A stretch of DNA of 64,000 nucleotides from Roridomyces roridus (taxonomy: Eukaryota; Basidiomycota; Agaricomycetes; Agaricales; Mycenaceae). Shown here piece after piece: positions 1-10,001 of the stretch. The stretch spans positions 62,001 through 126,000 of the forward strand of contig JARKIF010000076.1 in NCBI GenBank assembly GCA_029378245.1, in the 5' to 3' direction. The notes beneath the pieces were generated by a model. It had not been told where the DNA came from. It ran no database searches and saw nothing but the letters and a program-made list of their open reading frames with translations. The stretch's first letter is position 1. Every line of letters begins with the position of its first letter. Both the position numbers and the translations under genes were made by a program.

Positions 1-1359
1 CCACGGCCCTCGACAGGGCGAGGAGGGAACTGACCCGCGTCCAAGATGCTCTCGCCATCCTTACAGCCCAGCGTACTGAGCTGAAAGACTTTTTACAAAA
101 GCACGGGTCTGTGGTGTCACGTCGGCTGCCGAACGAGATGCTGTCCGAGATCTTCCTCCACTGTGTGGACGCCGCCGCCACGTTTGACCCAGTCCATAAC
201 GGCGCTTGGGTGCTTGCTCGCGTCTGCCGGCGATGGCGGTCTGTGGCATTGACAACCTCGGAGCTGTGGTGTCATTTCGTATTCCCAGAAACCGACCGCA
301 GACTGGATATCGCTGGTCTGTCGGGGCGGGGTGTCAAGAAGCCGCGTCCCATTCCCCATCGACTGTGGAAGACGCAGCTCGACCAGGCGCATCTTGCACC
401 GCTGTCCATCCGTTTCGCATACCACGTCCCGGCCGACCTGCTGGACATATTCTTTGCCGTTGCACACCAATGGAAGGAAGTCAAATTCCTCAATAAGGAT
501 CATTTTGCATGTTTCGTGCAACTAGGGATCGTGTTCCCCCTCCTTACGAAGCTCACAGTCAGCGACGACAGGCGCTTGGGCCCACTCCTTCCGAGCGACG
601 TGCCTGACGCCGATCTCGTCAAATCCTTACCCGCACTCAAGCATCTAATTTTCACTTTGGATGTGAATTCGGACCCTTTCCCCCCACAGCTGCGACTCCC
701 GTGGTCACAGCTTCGCATATTTAACCTTGGCAATTTCAGAACATCTCACATCCGAGAGGTGCTTCCCCTGCTCTCACCCGGCACTCACCTCACTCTTCGG
801 GGGCGTCAAGTAGGGGATAATGACCGCACCCCCATCGTCACGAACATTCAGTCGCTCGAGATTATGGGCGGATCGATAAGGGATGTATTGGACGTCCTGG
901 TTGCCCCCCGACTACATAAACTGCTCTTCACCCACGGGAACCCTGGCGAGGTGATATCGAGACGCCCTCAGCACCTTTCTGACCAATTCGGGATGCAAGC
1001 TGCAACGTCTCCGCATCTTATGCTGCATGTCGCGGGACTTGGTGGATATATTGCGGTTGCCGGCTGTTTGTGATATTGTCCGCCTCGAACTAGGGTACCT
1101 TCCGGCGAGGGAGTGGGGCCCTCTCTTCACGGAACTTGACCGGGTTGAGCCGAAGCTGGTTCCCAAACTTCGGATTCTCGTTGTGCGAGGGGATTTGAAG
1201 CAGTGTAAAACCTCACGACTCCTACCGAATCGGAAACACGCCCGGCGGGTTCACGAGGGACCTTTCAATACTGGGGAGTGGAAGTTCCCGGAGAAGCAAT
1301 CGGAGGCGGGTACTTTGGATTTTATCATCCTCAAAGACTCGAATGGTACGAGAAGATAG
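1..1359 (+). pseudogene. Family II F-box gene, 5' end outside window, frameshifted
   Basis: The reading frame is open from the window edge through a coiled coil and an F-box (RRLPNEMLSEIF, then VLARVCRRWRSVALTTSELW). It continues through the leucine-rich body to about position 950. Homology then moves to another frame (LSTFLTNSGCKLQRLRILCC, then DILRLPAVCDIVRLELGYLP) and runs to a stop at 1359, near the family ending EWKFPEK. The switch near 951-962 corresponds to a net gain of one base (or loss of two). No GT-AG pair of intron size fits, and the other family copies have no intron here. I read this as a pseudogene; a sequencing error is the alternative. The true start lies upstream of the window. 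Confidence 0.8.
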
Positions 1360-1632
1360 TGGCACACAGTCACTCCCGCAGTGGGAGGAATTTGGAATTT
1401 TCTTGGCACCAGTGCATCCTGTAGAACCATGTCGTAGCTCGCGTTTAACACATTCTTGGGACCCGTTCAAACGAGAACCTGATAAGATGAAAACAGCCCT
1501 GTAATGGAGGCAAGAGCTCGTATTTTTTGTAGAGTGAATAAAGTCTTGTACACAAATAAGCCTTATACACCGCTACTAGTACTGCCATGGCACTCTCCCC
1601 TGCTCGTCTGGGTGTTCTCGCCGCGCACCGAA
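1360..1632. other. Tail-to-tail spacer
   Basis: This is the 3' spacer between a plus-strand family II gene and a minus-strand family I gene. I see no ORF or repeat of note in it. Confidence 0.5.
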
Positions 1633-2928
1633 TCAACGCAAGAGGATATTCGATCCTCGAACGCACCCAACGTGGATATCGACCCCGTCAGCCAAAAATT
1701 GTCGAATAATGGCGGCAACATCGTCTGGCGGAGTCTCCACTGCAGATGCACCCGTCATCGTAAGACGAACCTTTCGCAGGATACCGCGACGGGCAGAAAG
1801 GATACCCGCCAGTGGTGCCAGGATGCCAATGGGACCGCTATTGTCGTAATCGGTGTAAATGTCCTCCATTTGAAATGTTTGAAGGTTGGGAGCCATGTGT
1901 GGGTTGTGCGCCAGGAAGTTCAACAACTCCACCACAAACCCGGAACCCAGAAACAAGGACTCCAAATGCGTGAGGTGTGGGATGAGAGACATCGATTCGT
2001 CCAGGCTACCGGCGCCATCCGAACCTCCGTCACGGTAAAGCTTGAGCTTGCACACAGGCAGAGATGATTGGCGGAGGAAGGAGATGAAACTCTCATCGAA
2101 AAAAGCCCACATCGACACGTGAAGAGTTTCTAATCTGGGGGCCGAAAACTTGAAAGCCTCAAAACTGTTGAAATGGGTTAGGCCACCCAGATGCGGAAGA
2201 ACGAGTGTTTCCGGTTCTTCCTCATCGATATACTTCATGAAGGTGACATGATGGATATTGAGTTCGGTTAGATTGGAGGAAAGGCGCAGAAGTCGATGGA
2301 CCGAAGACCAGATGAGGTTGTTAGGCATGCCCGCCCGGCCAAAAATATCCAGCACTTGGAGAGAGGGCAGCTCCATCTCGGGCAGTATTCCCCCGAGGAA
2401 TTCGTAACATTGACCTTCGATTTCCTCGGGATTTGTCTCGTCAAAGGAGATGCACAAGCTTTGGATCTGCGGCGAATGCTGCAGAATCGCAGAAGCCACC
2501 AGCAAATCGCAAGCTCCGGTGATGGAGATGTGCAGCGGACAACTACCGGCGCGTCGAAGCCACCTCTCCAAGAGGTCTTGGAATCCTGTGGCACGCGGAA
2601 AACCGATGCCAATCGATCCCCATAGGGCAGGGGTGGAAAGGGCGATATTGGTCCAGGTATTGCAAATGTTGAGGAGAAGCAAAGGAGCAAGGTGAGCTCG
2701 GGGTCGAGCGTATTCGAGAGGGTAGTCTTTAAATCGGGGTGGGAGACAGTGCAGAAAAATATCTGACGAGATCTCGAGCGGCATACGCGCAATTGGATCG
2801 CGTTCAGCGTTCAGCTGCTGCTGAAGGAGGCTTTTGCTGCTCTCAAGTTTTCTGAGCACCTCCTTCTGCCGCTCGATTTCGAACGAAACCTCTTCAATCT
2901 GTGCCTCGATTGCTTGGGTGCCAGACAT
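1633..2928 (-). CDS. Family I F-box protein
   Basis: An intronless ORF of 431 aa. Residues 4-41 form a heptad-like coiled coil (IEAQIEEVSFEIERQK). Residues 45-107 form an F-box-like domain: DPIARMPLEISSDIFLHCLP, a variable linker, then LLLLNICNTWTNIALSTPALW. The rest is a leucine-rich body with repeated LxxLxxLxL units and the family end motif ADGVDIHVG. By family knowledge the F-box would bind Skp1 and the C-terminal body would bind the substrate of an SCF ubiquitin ligase. The substrate is unknown. The ATG at 2928 is chosen because all paralogues start at the equivalent MSxQ.IEAQ; a GTG one codon upstream is not needed. It lies head-to-head with the family II gene at 3490. Confidence 0.85.
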   Translation of the reverse strand: MSGTQAIEAQIEEVSFEIERQKEVLRKLESSKSLLQQQLNAERDPIARMPLEISSDIFLHCLPPRFKDYPLEYARPRAHLAPLLLLNICNTWTNIALSTPALWGSIGIGFPRATGFQDLLERWLRRAGSCPLHISITGACDLLVASAILQHSPQIQSLCISFDETNPEEIEGQCYEFLGGILPEMELPSLQVLDIFGRAGMPNNLIWSSVHRLLRLSSNLTELNIHHVTFMKYIDEEEPETLVLPHLGGLTHFNSFEAFKFSAPRLETLHVSMWAFFDESFISFLRQSSLPVCKLKLYRDGGSDGAGSLDESMSLIPHLTHLESLFLGSGFVVELLNFLAHNPHMAPNLQTFQMEDIYTDYDNSGPIGILAPLAGILSARRGILRKVRLTMTGASAVETPPDDVAAIIRQFLADGVDIHVGCVRGSNILLR

Positions 2929-3489
2929 CACTCAGGCCTACCGCGCGCAGAGTGGTGAGCACATATCGGATTTCGTGGAATGGGAAGCCTACAGTAGTTT
3001 CCTCTGCGCGTCTCCGAGGCTCTATAGCTAGACACAATTTGAGGGTCGATTCCGTCTGATGAGTGAGGACCAGATCAGCCTTCCAGAGAGCATGATAGTC
3101 ACCGTTTGCCCCACCTTGGTTCGTAGTTGCGCGGATTGATTACCGTAAGAGGAAAAGACAATTTAAAGAGGCTTGCAGATGGTGATAGTAAGGAAGCAAG
3201 CGGAGTTGATCTAATCAATCATCTCTTCTCCTCGCCCATCTTGGACGAAACTCGGTTTCGACAAGATCTCAGCTCTTTCGACTGTCCCACCAACTCGAAG
3301 TGCGCCCCGGGGTTGCTATAACTCTGATCTAACTTCAGCTCGAGGGCCACCACGCCGGCTTTTCCGAGATTCGAATTTCTCTCTCCACTCTCGTGCGGGT
3401 GGCACCAGAAGCCTTTGTCTTTGACCGTCACCACGTGAGCCCAGCCCAGCCTCTCCCCGCTCAGCCCCCTGCTTATCTTCGCGCACAGA
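2929..3489. promoter_or_regulatory. Divergent upstream region shared by two F-box genes
   Basis: About 560 bp separate the starts of the family I gene (minus) and the family II gene (plus). Both promoters must lie here. I see no TATA box I would defend, nor the conserved block found in five other divergent regions of the window. Short ORFs in it are not credible. Confidence 0.5.
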
Positions 3490-4980
3490 ATGCCCTGCGA
3501 TTCTTCCTGTTCTACGCACTGCGGCCTCTTCGGGCCTCTCGATCTTGGCGATCCGTCTGACGGCCTTGTATCAAGCAACGATGCCCCTTCCAGCCTTCAG
3601 ATCGACACCATCTCCGCAGCCATTGGAAAGGCAGAGACACATCTAGTGCGCGTCAAAGAGGCCATCGCGATACTCACCGCGCAAGGCAACGAGCTCGAGG
3701 TTTTCCTTCAAAACCACCGGGCTGTGATGTCGCCATTGCGTCGTTTGCCCAACGAGATGCTGTCGGAAATCTTCCTTCGTTGTATGGATTTCGACGCTCC
3801 GTTCGATCCCGTCCGCAATGAGGCTTGGGTTCTTGCCCGAGTGTGTCGACGATGGCGCTCTGTAGCGTCGACGACCTCGCACCTGTGGTCCCATTTCATA
3901 TTCCCGCAAGATGAGTACACCGGGCGGCCCAGGGCTAGGCTGATTCCCCGTCGACTCTGGGAGACGCAACTAGAGCGCGCGTACCCTAGTCCGCTTACTA
4001 TCCGTTTCCCGCACCACGCTGGACCCGAACTTTTGGACATCTTTTTCTCCGCTGCGCATCGCTGGAAGGATGTCGTATTCGTCAATGTTCGCGATTTTAC
4101 GCGTTTCGTGAACCTTGGTGTCGATTTCCCATACCTCCAGAGGCTTGCAATGAACGATGACACGCCCTGGGAACCACTCCTTCCAACCAACGCGCCTGGT
4201 GCAGATCTGATGGAAGCAATGCCCGCCCTGACACATCTGACTCTCAGTTTGCGTTCGCACCGATTCCCTCGAAAACTCCAACTCCCGTGGTGGCAACTCT
4301 GCAAATATGATGTTGGCAACTTCCAAATACCTCATATCCGAGAGATACTCCCTTTCCTCTCACCTGGCTCTCACCTCACTCTTCGTGTGGGCAACGCAAT
4401 TGTTTCCGAGCGTGACGACGTCGCACCGATCCTCACAGGAATCGAGTCCCTTGAGATCATGGGAGGACTGCAAGGATATAGAAGCCATCCGTTAAACATC
4501 TTGGTAGCGCCCCTCCTCAAGAAACTCCTCATCACTGGCATCAAGGGCGAGAAAACCCACCCTGCTGCTATTACCACCTTTTTGAACAACTCGCGATGCG
4601 CGCTTCAACATCTACGTATCTCAGGTTGTACGCCGCAGAAGTTGATGGGTATATTGGAGTTGCCCGCTGCTCGTAACATCGTCCACCTCGAGATAGGCCA
4701 CATTCCGATGGAGCATTGGGGCCATCTTTTTGGGGACTTTCAACAGCGTGGGTTGGTTCCCAACCTCCAGACTTTGGTTGTGCGAGGAGATTTGAGACGG
4801 TCAGGAATCGCACAGCTACTCGCGAATCGGAATCCAGTTTTGCGGGTTTACAAGGGACGCTTGGGTCCTTTGGAGTGGACCTTTCCGGAGAAGCCATCGT
4901 CTGCGGAAGTTGCGGGTGGATTGGATGTGGTCGTTCTTCACGAGCCGGATATTGCGAACACCCGTTTACGTGCAGATTAG
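3490..4980 (+). CDS. Family II F-box protein, complete
   Basis: An intronless ORF of 496 aa, the only complete family II member here. Residues 1-11 carry the Cys/His start MPCDSSCSTHC. Residues 36-77 are a helical coiled coil (IDTISAAIGKAETHLVRVKE). Residues 82-137 are the F-box (RRLPNEMLSEIFLRCMD, then LARVCRRWRSVASTTSHLW). A leucine-rich body follows, with DLMEAMPALTHLTLSL, SPGSHLTLR and ESLEIMGG. The tail is PVLRVYKGRLGPLEWTFPEK. A role as an SCF adaptor is inferred from the F-box. Its closest relative in the window is the frameshifted copy at 59329-60805. The ATG at 3490 begins the conserved Cys/His motif, which fixes the start. Confidence 0.87.
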   Translation: MPCDSSCSTHCGLFGPLDLGDPSDGLVSSNDAPSSLQIDTISAAIGKAETHLVRVKEAIAILTAQGNELEVFLQNHRAVMSPLRRLPNEMLSEIFLRCMDFDAPFDPVRNEAWVLARVCRRWRSVASTTSHLWSHFIFPQDEYTGRPRARLIPRRLWETQLERAYPSPLTIRFPHHAGPELLDIFFSAAHRWKDVVFVNVRDFTRFVNLGVDFPYLQRLAMNDDTPWEPLLPTNAPGADLMEAMPALTHLTLSLRSHRFPRKLQLPWWQLCKYDVGNFQIPHIREILPFLSPGSHLTLRVGNAIVSERDDVAPILTGIESLEIMGGLQGYRSHPLNILVAPLLKKLLITGIKGEKTHPAAITTFLNNSRCALQHLRISGCTPQKLMGILELPAARNIVHLEIGHIPMEHWGHLFGDFQQRGLVPNLQTLVVRGDLRRSGIAQLLANRNPVLRVYKGRLGPLEWTFPEKPSSAEVAGGLDVVVLHEPDIANTRLRAD

Positions 4981-5312
4981 TTTGCAGTGCATGTCGCAAC
5001 TTTTGGAGGACTCGGAATTGGGATTTCCTTGGTAATGGCGGGTCTCATAGAACCATGTCGCATAGCTATAGAGCTCATGTAGTTACGTTGCGGAAAACAC
5101 GTTCAGTTACTTCTACGACTACACATCCTTGCAGTCTTGACCCCAGGGACCGGGATCCGTACAAATCTTACGCTGGACAACCGAGTGCAATTAGGAAGAG
5201 AATGTTTTGTAGAATAAATGAATCTTGTACACAAAGGCGCCTTTTGAATACCCTGCCACCGCTATTGCCATCGCACACTCCCCTCCTCTTCTGCGTGTCC
5301 TCAACGCACCAA
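4981..5312. other. Tail-to-tail spacer
   Basis: A 332-bp 3' spacer between convergent F-box genes. I see no gene, tRNA or clear repeat. The family II end and the start of the family I tail are recognisable only at its edges. Confidence 0.5.
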
Positions 5313-6620
5313 TTACTGCGAGAGAATGTTCAATCCTCCAACGGGCCCAAAGTGTATATCCACCCCGTCAGCCAAAAACTGTCGAAGGATGGCGGCAACA
5401 TCGTCTGGAAGAGGCTCCATCGACCAAGACGTTGTCGTTAGGCGAACCTTTCGCAGGCCACCGCGACGTGCCGAAATCATACTCACGAGTGGCGTCAGGA
5501 TGTCGATGGGATTGCCGTCGTGATCCTCGTCGTCGTCGATGCTCTCCATTTGAATTGATTGGAGGTTCGGGGCAACGTGTAGATTTTTCGCCAGAAAGCC
5601 AAACAAATCCGTCATATACGCGGAACCCAGAAACAAGGACTCCAAATGCGTGAGGGTTGGGATGAGAGATATTGATTCATCCAAGCTACCGGCGACATTG
5701 CAACCTCCGTAAAGCTTGAGCTTCAACAGAGGCGGAGATGATTGACGGAGGAAGGAGATGAGGGTATCATCGAAGAGAGCCCACGTTGACACATAGAGAG
5801 TCTCTAGTCTGGGGGCCGAAAAGTTGAAAACCTCGAAACCGTCGAAATGGGTTAAGTGGCCCAGATGCGGAAGAACGAATGTTTCGGGTAGTTCCTCATT
5901 CACATACGTCATGAAGTTGATATTTTGTATGTTGAGCTCGGTTAGATTGGGCGAAAGGCGCAGAAGCCGATGGACCGAAGGCCAGAGGAGGTTGGTAGGC
6001 ATGCCCGCTTGGCCAAAAATCACCAGCACTTGCAGAGAGGGCAGCTCCATCTCGGGCAGAATCCCCCCGAGGAGTTCATAACAAAATTCATCGCCGTCGT
6101 CAAGTTCTTCGGCATTTGTCTCGTCAAAGGAAACGCACAAGCTTTGAAGCTGCGCCGAATGCTGGAGAATCGAGGAGGCCATCAGCGAGTCGCAAGCTCC
6201 TTTGATGGATATCTGCAGCCGACGACTACCAGCGCGTCGAAGCCACCTCTCCAAGAGGTCTTGGAATCCTGTTGGACGCGGAAAACCGATACCAATCAAT
6301 GCCCATAGGGCAGGGGTGGAAAGTGCGATATTGGTCCATGTATTACAAATGTTGAGGAGAAGCAAAGGAGCAAGGCGAGCTTGAGGTCGAGCGTATTCGA
6401 GAGGGCAGGCTTTGGATTGGGGTGGCAGACATTGGAGAAAAATCTCTGACGAAACCTCGAGCGGAAGCCGCGCGATTGGGTCCCGCACAGCGTTCAACTG
6501 CTGCAGTAGAAGGCTTTTCCTGCTCTCCAGTTCTCTCATCTCGGCCATGAAAAGCTCCTTCCGACGCTCCATTTCGACTGAGATTTGTTCGATCTGCGAC
6601 TCGATTGCTTTGGCGGACAT
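5313..6620 (-). CDS. Family I F-box protein (MSAKAIES type)
   Basis: An intronless ORF of 435 aa. The coiled coil (IESQIEQISVEMERRKELF) is about one heptad longer than in most members because of an inserted FMAEMRELES segment. The F-box reads DPIARLPLEVSSEIFLQCLP then NICNTWTNIALSTPALW. The end motif is ADGVDIHFGPVGG. The ORF stays open 23 codons upstream, but the ATG at 6620 matches all paralogues. The gene is nearly identical to 49190-50494 on the opposite strand over the first two thirds and at the very end. It differs in between, which marks a conversion tract in the other copy. It is head-to-head with the gene at 7207. Confidence 0.86.
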   Translation of the reverse strand: MSAKAIESQIEQISVEMERRKELFMAEMRELESRKSLLLQQLNAVRDPIARLPLEVSSEIFLQCLPPQSKACPLEYARPQARLAPLLLLNICNTWTNIALSTPALWALIGIGFPRPTGFQDLLERWLRRAGSRRLQISIKGACDSLMASSILQHSAQLQSLCVSFDETNAEELDDGDEFCYELLGGILPEMELPSLQVLVIFGQAGMPTNLLWPSVHRLLRLSPNLTELNIQNINFMTYVNEELPETFVLPHLGHLTHFDGFEVFNFSAPRLETLYVSTWALFDDTLISFLRQSSPPLLKLKLYGGCNVAGSLDESISLIPTLTHLESLFLGSAYMTDLFGFLAKNLHVAPNLQSIQMESIDDDEDHDGNPIDILTPLVSMISARRGGLRKVRLTTTSWSMEPLPDDVAAILRQFLADGVDIHFGPVGGLNILSQ

Positions 6621-7206
6621 TTTCTGAGCCACAGTAAGCACAGTCCAGTGAGGCATACACACGCGACTCACAATAATAGGGTCCTTCAAACGCGTTGGAT
6701 TGCAGCCTTTCAGCGAACAGAAACGTTGTATGTGGTGCAGGCAGAGACGGCCGATGACAACAATTGCTTAGTCACCTGGTCCTGAAGAGAGGTAGGTTAC
6801 TCTGCTTGAGCTGTGGACCTGAGGCCGGCGTCGGCGGACCACGTTGACGCGCGCTTCAATGCCAAATTTGAGTCTCAAGTCGGACTGGAGATGCATGAGC
6901 TTTCCAGTACGCTCTGGGTCACATTTTTCGCCCACCGTGAGCGCTGCCAGGTAAGTTTGCTGGGCCTGACAGTACAGGTCCAGGCCTCAGGTTCGCCTCG
7001 CCAGACGATGTGATGGTCAACTTGAAGAAAGCGATGCTTGGCACTGATTGTCAAGCTGCCTCTTGTCACGAACGTCGACCTTGACTCATAGCTTCCTCAG
7101 AATACCCTGGGTCCAGAGTTAGGACTTGCCTGATCACCACTGTGGGGCCAGGACCGCTCCCTTTCATTCCAGTCTGCTCATAATTCTCGCTTGAATAGCA
7201 CACGAT
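6621..7206. promoter_or_regulatory. Divergent promoter region with conserved upstream block
   Basis: This 586-bp head-to-head region contains at about 6871-6950 a block also seen in four other family I/II intergenic regions. Read on the minus strand it includes GGAAAGCTCATG and CCAGTCCGACT, preceded by GGGCGAAAAATGTGAC. A second shared stretch near 7030-7110 includes TTGGCACTGATTGTCAAG and GTCGACCTTGACTCA. Conservation between diverged gene pairs suggests shared regulation or shared ancestry; I cannot separate the two here. Confidence 0.6.
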
Positions 7207-8568
7207 ATGCACTGCGACTCTTCTTGCTCGACACATTGCGGCCTCTCCGGACCTCTCGGTCTCATTAATCCAGCGGAAGGGCTCGTCTCAAGCAACGATG
7301 TCCCGTCCAGCCTGCAGGCTGCTGCAATCTCCTCCGCAATCCAGAGAGCACGAACGGACTGGGTCCGAGTCCAAGATGCTCTCGCGGTCCTCACCGCGAA
7401 ACGCACCAAACTCGAAGACTTTATTCGAACGAACGGGGGTGTGATGTCGTCCTTGCGTCGTTTTCCAAACGAGATGTTATCGGAGATCTTCCTTCGCTGC
7501 ATCGACGCCGCCGCCACGTTTGACCCCGTCCACAACGCCGGTTGGGCTCTTGCTCGAGTCTGTCGGCGATGGCGGTCTGTGGCGTTAACGACCCCTGACC
7601 TTTGGTCCCATTTCGTATTCCCGGGACCCAGTGACTTTAGGCGTCCGATTCCCCATCGATTGTGGGAGACACAGCTCGACCGCGCGCATAATTCTTCCCT
7701 TTCCATTCGTTTCGTGGCCCACGTCCCGGCCGACCTCTTGGACATGTTTTTCGCCGTTGCAGACCGATGGAAGGAAGTCGCGTTCGCCAATAACAAGGTC
7801 TTTGCACGTTTCGTGGACCTCGCTATCGAGTTCCCCTTCCTTACGAAGCTGGTGGTCGAAGACGACAGCTTCGGCCCACTCCTTCCAAGTGGCGTTCCTG
7901 GCACCGATCTGGTCAAACGGTTACCCACCCTCAGACATCTAACCCTCGCTTTGGGAAGTTCGAACTCTTTCCCTCCACAACTCCGATTCCCATGGTCGCA
8001 ACTGCGTACATGCAATCTCGGCAATTTCAGAACCTCTCACATTCGAGAGGTGCTTCCCCTACTCTCACCCGGTACTCACCTCACTCTTCGGGCGCCTGGT
8101 GTAGGCGATGGTAGTCCGACCCCGATCGTCACGAACATCCAGTCGCTCGAGATTATGGATGGATCGAGCGCCGCGAGTAGGGATCTCTTGATTGTCCTGG
8201 TTGCCCCGCGCCTACAGAAACTCCTCTTGGTTGAGCGCACTGATCCAGATGCCATTACCACCTTTCTGAACAACTCGAAATGCACGCTGCGACATTTCCG
8301 CATCCTAGGCTGTATGTGGTGGCAGCTGATAAATATATTGCGATTGCCTGCCGTTGGCGGTGTTGTCCGCCTTGAGATAGGCTACCTTCCGATGGGGGAG
8401 TGGGGTCGTCTATTCGTGGAACTCGAACGGGTCGAACCGAGGCTGGTTCCCGACCTTCGGACGCTGGTGTTGAGGGGGGATTTCAGCTGTTGGAAAATCT
8501 CTCAACGCCTGTCGAATAGGAATCCAGTCCGGCGGGTTTGCAAGGGACCTGTCGATACGCGGAAGTAG
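7207..8568 (+). CDS. Family II F-box protein, C-terminus cut short
   Basis: An intronless ORF of 453 aa beginning MHCDSSCSTHC. Coiled coil at about 36-77, F-box at 82-137 (RRFPNEMLSEIFLRCID, then LARVCRRWRSVALTTPDLW), then the leucine-rich body. The family tail should read EWKFPEK, but here the Trp codon is TAG at 8566-8568. In the same frame KFPEEQ and the remaining family tail continue to a second stop at 8635-8637. So 22 codons of the ancestral end are lost. The protein may still work, because the loss follows the repeat body. It is convergent with the gene at 10002 across an unusually long spacer. Confidence 0.82.
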   Translation: MHCDSSCSTHCGLSGPLGLINPAEGLVSSNDVPSSLQAAAISSAIQRARTDWVRVQDALAVLTAKRTKLEDFIRTNGGVMSSLRRFPNEMLSEIFLRCIDAAATFDPVHNAGWALARVCRRWRSVALTTPDLWSHFVFPGPSDFRRPIPHRLWETQLDRAHNSSLSIRFVAHVPADLLDMFFAVADRWKEVAFANNKVFARFVDLAIEFPFLTKLVVEDDSFGPLLPSGVPGTDLVKRLPTLRHLTLALGSSNSFPPQLRFPWSQLRTCNLGNFRTSHIREVLPLLSPGTHLTLRAPGVGDGSPTPIVTNIQSLEIMDGSSAASRDLLIVLVAPRLQKLLLVERTDPDAITTFLNNSKCTLRHFRILGCMWWQLINILRLPAVGGVVRLEIGYLPMGEWGRLFVELERVEPRLVPDLRTLVLRGDFSCWKISQRLSNRNPVRRVCKGPVDTRK

Positions 8569-10001
8569 AAGTTCCCGGAGGAGCAATTGAGGACGGGTGA
8601 ATTGCATTGGCTTATTCTTCAGGAGGATTATATGTAGACAGTATCTTACTCTCTTTTTTGTGTTTTTTGTCTGAGGTGCGGGCCATCGTACCACGGGAGA
8701 AATCATGCCAGAAGGCCAAGATTTTGCGAATTTCATATTGGCGTGCAAGTTGGGATCGAAGAAGGTGCGATGATATCAATCAGATCATCACGTGATCCGA
8801 ACGCGTCGCGTCGCTGTACTCCGCCACACTACAACTACCACGACTTGTGGAGCTCTGTGGAGCTCAGCGGAGCCGATGGAAGGATTCAGAATGTCCAAGA
8901 CGCATGAGAACAATAGCACGGCTTAAGTATGACTCGGGTATGGCTCGGGCATGGCTCGGGGAGAGACAGTGTACCTAGCGACGGAGTCAGTCGTTAGGAG
9001 GGACAATAGTGCACTGGATTGGACAAAGTACAAACAGTAGTAGTATAAATTAGCGAGTAGAATCAAAGTAGAATACCTGGAAGGGGGAATAGGAACACGG
9101 GATTTATACGGAACTACGACTACGGAATGACTACGACTTACGGTTTCGGCATACGACTACGACATACGACTACGGTTTCGACAACACTCTGCTTCTTTCT
9201 ATACTCGCTCTCATCAGCCTGAACCGTTCAAGACACTGACTTACAGGATATAGCATTTCATATTGAGCTGGTCTCAATTCGACGACGACAACGACGACTC
9301 TCTGGCGACATCCATTTGAATTTGATTGTTGATTTCTGATTTTCTAGGTTTCACATTGCACACGCTGGTCGTTGCTTTATTTTGCCCCACACCTATTGTC
9401 TCATCCGAACTAGATTAGGTCGTATACTTCGACCCGAACCCCCCGAACACACACAACTTGCTCGCGTGTACCACTCTCTTCCCACAACCTCACCTCATCA
9501 CACTCTTGGCTGGTCCAGGGTATTTTTATTGGTTTTATTTTACTGGTGGTTCGTACGTCCGCATTTCATGTCTCTGCGGCGTTGGAATGGATTCGGTATA
9601 ATCATATCATGACTCGTCTTCTGCACATTCTGGCTGTCCTCTCAAATTCCATAAGGTCAACAATAGTACAGGGGCAAAGGTCGTATTGCAAGGTTCAGGC
9701 TTTCAAATCGGTCTCGGGACAGCTCTTCTCGGTACTAGAAAGAAACATCCCGTACTACATAAATGCACTCGGCACAGCCCGGTTGGTTCAAAAAACTTTC
9801 ATTACTCTCGAGCTGGGGAAAAGTACATCAACGAGATTCCGGAGCAGAAACATGATTTCCATCCGGTCCGTATCGTCCGATAAAAATAACATCGAGTCCA
9901 CGGTGTTCACCTCGACGCAACGCACAGACAGACCCTCGCCTTCATCCTATCCGAGTCGTTGGTCAGTACTTGTTCGTAACTTGGAAGGAAGGAAGTGCCT
10001 A
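8569..10001. other. Long spacer with simple-sequence and LTR-like traits
   Basis: Convergent F-box genes elsewhere here are about 35-330 bp apart, so this 1.4-kb spacer probably holds inserted DNA. Visible are a 12-bp tandem motif (ATGGCTCGGGCATGGCTCGG, near 8939-8960), a TATA-like AGTATAAATTAG near 9041, and ACGACTACGG-type repeats at 9113-9180. The ORF at 9546-10070 has no recognisable domain. A decayed LTR is possible, but I could not fix TG...CA ends with a target duplication. Confidence 0.35.

Noticed and set aside
951..962. A possible intron to explain the frame change at about 955
   Set aside because: GT...AG there spans only about 11 nt and would restore the wrong frame; paralogues have no intron.
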